A DNA stretch of 64,000 bases from Streptosporangium sp. NBC_01495 (GTDB taxonomy: Bacteria > Actinomycetota > Actinomycetes > Streptosporangiales > Streptosporangiaceae): positions 9,300,001 through 9,364,000 of the forward strand of contig NZ_CP109430.1 of the NCBI RefSeq assembly GCF_036250735.1, read 5' to 3'. Shown here piece after piece: positions 58,893 through 64,000 of the stretch (position 1 is its first letter; every line of letters begins with the position of its first letter). Under the pieces are notes generated by a model. The model did no database searches and had not been told where the DNA came from. It saw nothing but the letters and a program-made list of their open reading frames with translations. Position numbers and translations under genes: made by a program.

Positions 58893-59256
58893 GCCTCGTA
58901 CGGCGAGCGAGCCCTGGCGAGCGCCCCCTGCGCTCCTTTCCGCACGGGCGCTTCAGCTACGGCGCCAGGCTCCGAACGGCCCCGTACGGATCGCTTCAGC
59001 GTCCCAGAGCCCGATGGGCGGCCCGTAAGAAAGCGACTACGGTCTGCGGGGCGTACGGCGAGGCGGGTCGTGTGCGGAGGTGGGTGGGTGTTCCGGGCGG
59101 CTTATAAAAATCCGTAACCAGCGCGCCCGCCAGGCCGGAGGCCTGACACACCGGACGACCATCAACGACGGCCGCCCGGAGCACCCACCCACCGGAGCGC
59201 GAACCCACCCGGCCCTCAGCACCCACCGACCAGACAACAGACGAACAACCGCACTT
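58893..59256. repeat. Gap with a 23-bp inverted repeat before hemL end
   Basis: In this 364-base gap 59079-59101 (ggtgggtgggtgttccgggc plus ggc) is the inverse of 59171-59193 with one mismatch. The 69-nt interior contains a CAGGCC-gga-GGCCTG hairpin (59131-59145) and an AT-rich cttataaaaat. The structure can fold as a long stem-loop or be a small transposable remnant. Nothing else was identified in the gap. Confidence 0.65.
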
Positions 59257-60555
59257 TTAAGCGGAAGCCTGCGCGGCTGCCTTCGCGGCGGCGGGAAGGG
59301 CCTCGGCGATGCGGGAGAGGGCCTCGTCGTCGTGGGCGGAGGACAGGAACCACGCCTCGTACGCCGACGGCGGCAGGTAGACCCCCTGGTCGAGCATCGC
59401 GTGGAAGAACGCCCGGTAGGCGGCCGTGTCCTGCTTCTGGGCGGCTGCGAAGTCGGTGACCCGCTCGTCGGTGAAGAAAATGGAGAACAGGCTCCCGGCG
59501 CGCTGCAGGCGATGCGGCACCCCGGCCGCGGCCAGAGCGTCGGCGGCGGCGCGGCCGATGACCAGCGCCGCGGCGTCGACCCGGTCGTAGACCCCCTCGT
59601 CGCAGGCGCGCAGGGTGGCCAGGCCGGCCGCGCAGGCCAGCGGGTTTCCCGACAGGGTGCCCGCCTGGTAGACCGGCCCCTCCGGCGCGAGGTGGGCCAT
59701 CACGTCCGCGCGCCCGCCGAACGCGGCGGCGGGCAAGCCACCGCCCATGACCTTGCCGAAGGTCATGAGGTCGGCGTCGACCGGGTCGAGCCCGTACCAG
59801 CCGGACTCCGACACCCGGAAGCCGGTGAGCACCTCGTCGACGATGAGCAGGGCGCCGTGCGCGGTGCACAGCTCGCGCAGCGTGGCGTTGAACCCCTCAA
59901 GCGGCGGGACCACGCCCATGTTGGCCGGGCACGCCTCGGTGATCACGCACGCGATGTCGGCACCGAAGGTCTGGAAGGCCTCAGTGACCGCCTCGACCGA
60001 GTTGTACGGCAGCACCACGGTGTCGGCGGCCGAGGCACCGGTCACGCCGGGGGTGTCGGGCAGACCGAAGGTGACCACGCCGGAACCGGCCGAGGCGAGG
60101 AGGGCGTCGACATGGCCGTGGTAACAGCCCGCGAACTTCACGATCTTGGACCGGCCGGTGAACCCCCGGGCCAGCCGCACGGCGGACATGGTGGCCTCGG
60201 TACCGGAGCTGACCAGGCGGACCTTCTCCACCGGCTCCACCCGGGCGACGATCTCCTCGGCGAGTTCGACCTCGCCGGGTGTCGCCGTACCGAACGAGGT
60301 GCCGTCGCGCAGCGCCTCCCGCAGGGCCTCGATCACGGCGGGGTGCCGGTGCCCGAGGATCATCGGCCCCCACGAGCAGACCAGGTCGACGTAGCGGTTG
60401 CCGTCGACGTCGATGATGTAGGGGCCCTGCCCCGAGGTCATGAAGCGCGGCGTCCCGCCGACGGCGCCGAAGGCTCGGACCGGGGAGTTGACGCCCCCGG
60501 GGACGATCTCGCGTGCGCGGGCGAACAGGGCCTCGGAGTTCTCAGTACGGCTCAC
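59257..60555 (-). CDS. hemL: Glutamate-1-semialdehyde 2,1-aminomutase
   Basis: The 432-residue PLP enzyme makes 5-aminolevulinate in the C5 heme pathway. Active Lys is in DLMTFGKVMGGGLPAAAFGG, and GTEATMSAVRLAR and VDEVLTGFRVSESG are the family segments. It lies close to hemB and hemD, so the heme genes are clustered. GTG 60555 has TACCCT 7 nt upstream, implying a leaderless message. Confidence 0.96.
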   Translation of the reverse strand: MSRTENSEALFARAREIVPGGVNSPVRAFGAVGGTPRFMTSGQGPYIIDVDGNRYVDLVCSWGPMILGHRHPAVIEALREALRDGTSFGTATPGEVELAEEIVARVEPVEKVRLVSSGTEATMSAVRLARGFTGRSKIVKFAGCYHGHVDALLASAGSGVVTFGLPDTPGVTGASAADTVVLPYNSVEAVTEAFQTFGADIACVITEACPANMGVVPPLEGFNATLRELCTAHGALLIVDEVLTGFRVSESGWYGLDPVDADLMTFGKVMGGGLPAAAFGGRADVMAHLAPEGPVYQAGTLSGNPLACAAGLATLRACDEGVYDRVDAAALVIGRAAADALAAAGVPHRLQRAGSLFSIFFTDERVTDFAAAQKQDTAAYRAFFHAMLDQGVYLPPSAYEAWFLSSAHDDEALSRIAEALPAAAKAAAQASA

Positions 60556-60562
60556 GCCCTAC

Positions 60563-60568
60563 AGGGTA
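60563..60568 (-). promoter_or_regulatory. -10-like TACCCT box of hemL, leaderless start
   Basis: On the minus strand TACCCT at 60568-60563 is 7 nt before the hemL GTG at 60555. No Shine-Dalgarno sequence intervenes. Confidence 0.5.
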
Positions 60569-60631
60569 GCCACCGGAGAAGGGGCCCCCGTCGGTACGGC
60601 CCGGAGAGCCTCAGAACGACCCGGAGAAGGC

Positions 60632-61273
60632 TCACTCGCAGGTGTCGGCGAGCCAGTCGAGGACGCGGAGCGGATCGGGCAGCGGACGTCCGTCGGGCGG
60701 GCGTAACCACGAGCCGGACCCGCCGGTCGGCAGGAGCGAGGGCGGGGCGAGGACGTAGCTGTCGCGGCAGTGCCAGCGCAGGCCGGGCATCTCCTCGATG
60801 GTGGACGGGCCGAAGTCGAGGGCGCAGGTCCACCACTCGTCCTCGTCGTCGGAGGCGTTCCTGGTGGCCACATAGAACAGGGCCCGGTCGCCGTTGACGG
60901 CGACCGGGCCCGAGGCTGCTCCGGCGGAGTCCATGTTCGCGAGGGTGGTGCGCCCCGCGGCGAGCGGTACGTCGAAGACGTCGAACACCCGCCCGGTGGG
61001 GAGGATCACGTTCGCCTCCGGCTCGTACCGCCACCAGTTGGTGAGCAGGGTCGGGTCGGTGGTGGCCTGCATCTGCCAGGCCCGCGAGAGCGGGTGGGCT
61101 CCCGGGTCGGGACAGCCGACGCGGTCGCAGGAGCAGGAGCGCGAACCGCCCTTCAGCGGCCTCGCGCCGGGACAGCTCGCCCAGCCCAGGGCGGCGTACT
61201 CCAGCACAGAGTTGATCATCTGCTTCGGATGGCCATGCCGTCTACTTCGACGAACCATCGGTACCCCGACCAT
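60632..61273 (-). CDS. Bifunctional primase/polymerase N-terminal-domain-like protein
   Basis: The 213-residue protein resembles stand-alone Prim-Pol (PF09250-type) domains: a Trp-rich first half (ATTDPTLLTNWWRYEPEANV), an acidic pair in VFDVFDVP where the family has its DxD, and RDSYVLAPPSLLP, the family's YVVAPPS motif. A Cys-rich stretch (SCSCDRVGCPDPG) follows the N-terminus. ATG 61273 has GGAGG 5 nt upstream. Many actinomycetes carry a similar gene near hemL/hemB. Because the DxD is not standard, polymerase activity is doubtful. Confidence 0.75.
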   Translation of the reverse strand: MVGVPMVRRSRRHGHPKQMINSVLEYAALGWASCPGARPLKGGSRSCSCDRVGCPDPGAHPLSRAWQMQATTDPTLLTNWWRYEPEANVILPTGRVFDVFDVPLAAGRTTLANMDSAGAASGPVAVNGDRALFYVATRNASDDEDEWWTCALDFGPSTIEEMPGLRWHCRDSYVLAPPSLLPTGGSGSWLRPPDGRPLPDPLRVLDWLADTCE

Positions 61274-61465
61274 TGTGTCCTCCGTCGTCCGCGCATCCCG
61301 CGTGCCACCCGGATGCGATCGACCTGTCCACACTCTGGTCCGTGGGAACGTCAAATACCCAGGGTTTACGCCACCTGGGACACATCCGCACCGGTTATCG
61401 CACTCTAACGCACACGCTTCTCCATCAAGCGACGAACCTCCAGTTCTCGGCACGTGCCGCCGGTC

Positions 61466-62452
61466 TCATCTCAGTTTCGCGGCCACCTCGGTGGCCCAGT
61501 AGGTGAGGATCATGTCGGCCCCCGCCCTGCGGATCGCGACCAGCGACTCCATGATCACCCGGTCCCGGTCGACCCAGCCGTTCGCCGCCGCGGCCTCGAC
61601 CATGGCGTACTCGCCGCTGACCTGGTACGCCGCCACCGGCACGTCCACGGCGTCGCGCACCTGGCGCAGGATGTCGAGGTAGGCCAGCGCGGGCTTGATC
61701 ATGACGGCGTCGGCGCCCTCCTCAAGGTCGAGCCTGACCTCGCGCAACGCCTCGCCGACCGGGCCCGCCGGGTCCTGCTGGTAGGCGTTGCGGTCGCCGA
61801 ACCGAGGAGCGCACTCGGCCGCCTCGCGGAACGGGCCGTACAGCCCCGAGGCGTACTTGGCCGAGTAGGCCAGGATCGGGACCTGCTCGAAGCCGTCGCC
61901 GTCCAGTGCCGTCCTGATCGCCGCGACCTGGCCGTCCATCATGCCGCTGGGCGCGATGACCTGCGCCCCGGCCCGCGCCTGGGCCACCGCGATGGCCGCG
62001 TAGCGCTCCAGGGTGGCGTCGTTGTCGACCTCCCCGTCCGGGGTCAGGACGCCGCAGTGGCCGTGGTCGGTGAACTCGTCCAGGCAGGTGTCGGCCATCA
62101 CGACCATCGCGTCACCGACGTCGGCGACCAGGTCGGCCACGGCCAGCTGGACGATTCCCTCGGGATCGTCGCCCGCTGAACCCCTGCCGTCCTTCACCGC
62201 GGGGATGCCGAACAGGATCAGCCCGCCGATCCCGGCCTCGGCGGCCTCGTGGGCGGCCTTGCGCAGCGAGTCGCGGGTGTGCTGGAACACCCCGGGCATC
62301 GAGCCGATCGGATTCGGCTCGGTGATGCCCTCCTTCACGAACATCGGCAGCACGAGCTCCGCCGGGTGCAGCCGGGTCCCGGCCACCATCCGGCGCATCG
62401 GTGCCGTACGACGGAGCCTGCGCGGGCGGGCGACAGGGAATTGGGCCGTCAT
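61466..62452 (-). CDS. hemB: Porphobilinogen synthase (delta-aminolevulinate dehydratase)
   Basis: The 328-residue enzyme condenses two 5-aminolevulinate molecules. The catalytic Lys residues are in AYSAKYASGLYGPF and GADAVMIKPALAYLD. The metal site has the Asp/Cys region MADTCLDEFTDHGHCGVL, here with Cys and His, the zinc-type arrangement. ATG 62452 follows GGGGGAG and removes an Arg-rich longer start that runs into the upstream repeat. Confidence 0.96.
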   Translation of the reverse strand: MTAQFPVARPRRLRRTAPMRRMVAGTRLHPAELVLPMFVKEGITEPNPIGSMPGVFQHTRDSLRKAAHEAAEAGIGGLILFGIPAVKDGRGSAGDDPEGIVQLAVADLVADVGDAMVVMADTCLDEFTDHGHCGVLTPDGEVDNDATLERYAAIAVAQARAGAQVIAPSGMMDGQVAAIRTALDGDGFEQVPILAYSAKYASGLYGPFREAAECAPRFGDRNAYQQDPAGPVGEALREVRLDLEEGADAVMIKPALAYLDILRQVRDAVDVPVAAYQVSGEYAMVEAAAANGWVDRDRVIMESLVAIRRAGADMILTYWATEVAAKLR

Positions 62453-62778
62453 TGGTGTCTCCCCCTCTCCCCGGCCGGTAGGGGACTGCGGGCCGGAGGA
62501 GCTCGGTTGTGTGTTCCTGGCTCGCCGCTCGGCGCGACGTGGTGCCCGATCAGCGCGGCGCCGATCGTGGTGCCCGACCAACGCGACGCGGTGCCGATCG
62601 TGATGCCGATCAGCACGGCGCGACGCCGGTCACGATGCCCGATCGGCGCGAGGCGATGCCGATCGTGGTGCCGACCGCGACGCCGACCGCGATGCCGGTC
62701 ACGACCCGCGGCGCTCGTCCGGGGCCGTCGAACGCGGCCCGCCCGCCCGTCGTGCGCGGGCGGCGGCCACTTCCAAGG
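62453..62778. repeat. Degenerate repeats between hemD and hemB
   Basis: The 326-nt intercistronic segment has no gene. From about 62530 to 62706 it contains several copies of gccgatcgtg-g/a-tgcc with cgcgacg/cggcgcg between, at spacings near 33 and 64 bp (copies start near 62561, 62594 and 62658). The first 90 bases before hemB are not repetitive. The repeat should be transcribed if hemD and hemB share an mRNA. Confidence 0.55.
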
Positions 62779-64000
62779 TTACTTCGCGCGGCGCCGGGCT
62801 CCCCGCCGGGTCTGCGAGGGCCTGCGGGGGGTGTCCCCCGCCACGACCGCGGCCTGCCTCTGCCTGGCACCATACTCCGCCAGCGCCGCCGCGAGGGCGG
62901 AAGCCGAAGGCTTGTCGGCCATGACGTCGACGCGGAGCCCGAACTCCTCGGCGGTCTTCGCGGTCTGCGGACCGATCACGGCGATGACCGTGACGTTGTG
63001 CGGCTTGCCCGCGATGCCCACGAGGTTGCGGACGGTGCTCGACGAGGTGAACAGCACCGCGTCGAACCCGCCGCCCTTGATGGCCTCGCGGGTCGGGGCG
63101 GGCGGCGGCGCGGCGCGGACGGTCCGGTAGGCCGTCACGTCGTCGCACTCCCAGCCGAGCTCGGTCAGCCCGGCCACGAGCGTCTCGGTCGCGATGTCGG
63201 CGCGCGGCAGCAGCACCCGGTTGATCGGGTCGAGCATCGAGTCGTACGGGGGCCACTCGGCGAGCAGGCCCTCCGACGACTGCTCGCCGGACGGCATCAG
63301 GTCGGGCTTGACGCCGAAGCTCACCAGCGCCCGCGCGGTGCTGTCGCCCACGGCCGCGACCTTGAGCCCGGCGAACGCGCGGGCGTCCAGGCCGTACTCC
63401 TCGAACTTCTCGCGCACGGCCTTGACCGCGTTCGCGCTGGTGAAGGCCACCCACTCGTAGCGTCCGGTGACCAGGCCCTTGATCGCGCGGTCCATCTGCT
63501 GCGGGGTGCGCGGCGGCTCGACGGAGATCGTGGGGACCTCCTCGGGCACCGCGCCGTACGAGCGCAGCTGCTCGACCAGGCTGGCCGACTGCTCCTTGGT
63601 CCTGGGCACGAGCACCCGCCAGCCGAACAGCGGCTTGGTCTCGAACCACGACAGCCGGTCACGCATGCCGACGGCCTCGCCGACCACGATCAGCGCGGGC
63701 TCGGTCATCCCCGCGTGCTTGAGATCGGGTGCGAGCCGGCCCAGCGTGGTCACCACGGTGTGCTGCTCGGTCGTGGTGCCCGCGCTGCTGACCGCCACGG
63801 GCGTCGAGTCGGGACGGCCCGCCGCGATCAGCGCCTTGCCGATCGGGACGGCCTCGGCGACGCCGTTGTAGATCACCAGGGTGCCCGCCCCGGTGGCGTA
63901 CGCGGACCAGTCGTCGATCTGGGTCGCGTCCACGACCCGGAACTCGGGCACCGAGACCGCGGCGGGGATCCCCGCGTAGGTGAGCACCGCCGTCGCCGGC
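62779..64000 (-). CDS. hemD: Uroporphyrinogen-III methyltransferase/synthase fusion (partial)
   Basis: The frame is open from the right window edge to a stop at 62779, at least 405 residues. The first about 120 residues match the C-terminal half of a CobA/SumT methyltransferase (TLVIYNGVAEAVPIGKALI, VVGEAVGMRDRLSWFE). The rest is a HemD synthase domain (FGWRVLVPRTKEQSASLVEQL, FTSANAVKAVREKFEEYG, GDSTARAL). This two-domain form is known in Gram-positive bacteria and combines two steps at uroporphyrinogen III. The true N-terminus is outside the window. The C-terminal tail is basic. Confidence 0.92.
   Translation of the reverse strand, partial: PATAVLTYAGIPAAVSVPEFRVVDATQIDDWSAYATGAGTLVIYNGVAEAVPIGKALIAAGRPDSTPVAVSSAGTTTEQHTVVTTLGRLAPDLKHAGMTEPALIVVGEAVGMRDRLSWFETKPLFGWRVLVPRTKEQSASLVEQLRSYGAVPEEVPTISVEPPRTPQQMDRAIKGLVTGRYEWVAFTSANAVKAVREKFEEYGLDARAFAGLKVAAVGDSTARALVSFGVKPDLMPSGEQSSEGLLAEWPPYDSMLDPINRVLLPRADIATETLVAGLTELGWECDDVTAYRTVRAAPPPAPTREAIKGGGFDAVLFTSSSTVRNLVGIAGKPHNVTVIAVIGPQTAKTAEEFGLRVDVMADKPSASALAAALAEYGARQRQAAVVAGDTPRRPSQTRRGARRRAK

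Noticed and set aside
62249..63130. Plus-strand frame across hemB, the repeat tract and hemD
   Set aside because: Antisense to two conserved heme genes and includes the repeat region; no coding signal.

Overview
The window reads as chromosome from a high-GC, Gram-positive actinomycete. Support includes a complete 14-gene nuo operon next to the menaquinone genes menG and menJ, a BldC-type regulator, Scr1/WhiJ-type HTH-DUF397 pairs, streptogrisin-like secreted proteases, and several starts that look leaderless (TANNNT 6-7 nt before the start codon). The gene mix resembles Streptosporangiaceae, but the genus is an inference only.

Left part (about 1-21 kb) is accessory and mosaic. It opens with the right end of an IS3 element, an orphan SUKH (SMI1/KNR4) gene, an IS3 remnant and a large serine recombinase whose upstream side runs in frame into a truncated lipoprotein gene. 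A NarL-type two-component system then precedes a Met-rich membrane protein and a membrane-anchored double DJ-1/PfpI-like protein. From about 8.87 to 17.10 kb a block is bracketed by a 39-bp inverted repeat. The left copy runs into the 3' half of a tRNA-Thr(CGU)-like gene. The block holds broken IS630 and AraC-regulator fragments, an MFS exporter with its TetR regulator and a perfect 12-bp-arm operator, a frameshifted Xre regulator, a lipoprotein, two tandem streptogrisin-like proteases and an internally deleted IS630. Just outside it lies a 55-codon gene with a strong RBS; sequence related to it recurs at two other breakpoints. A second two-component system and a polytopic zinc-ribbon-like membrane protein follow.

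Middle part (21-26 kb) carries small regulator/effector pairs: TetR with a divergent DUF418 membrane protein and two matching palindromes, an ArsR-type regulator, a medium-chain oxidoreductase and a MarR regulator. A degenerate tandem repeat, apparently copied from the 3' end of the adjacent polyprenyl diphosphate synthase gene, marks the border of the core.

Core respiratory block (26-45 kb, minus strand): menG, menJ, nuoABCDEFGHIJKLMN and the polyprenyl diphosphate synthase. Most nuo junctions overlap by 1-14 bases and the prenyl synthase RBS abuts the nuoN stop, so complex I and the isoprenoid tail of its quinone substrate appear to be made together.

Right part (45-64 kb): a secreted repeat protein, a DUF4229 protein, bldC, a zinc metalloprotease with its short partner, the cytochrome c maturation set (TlpA-like lipoprotein, CcdA, ResB, CcsB), a histidine phosphatase, and then heme synthesis (hemL, a Prim-Pol-like protein, hemB, and a cobA-hemD fusion cut by the window end). 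Between the cytochrome and heme genes sits an island with a DMT transporter, LysR, Uma2, two DUF397 proteins, an Xre/DUF5753 regulator, a small protein and an RsbW-like ATPase. Non-coding structure of note includes several tandem-repeat tracts, a 23-bp inverted repeat around 69 nt before hemL, and phased palindromes upstream of the Met-rich membrane protein.
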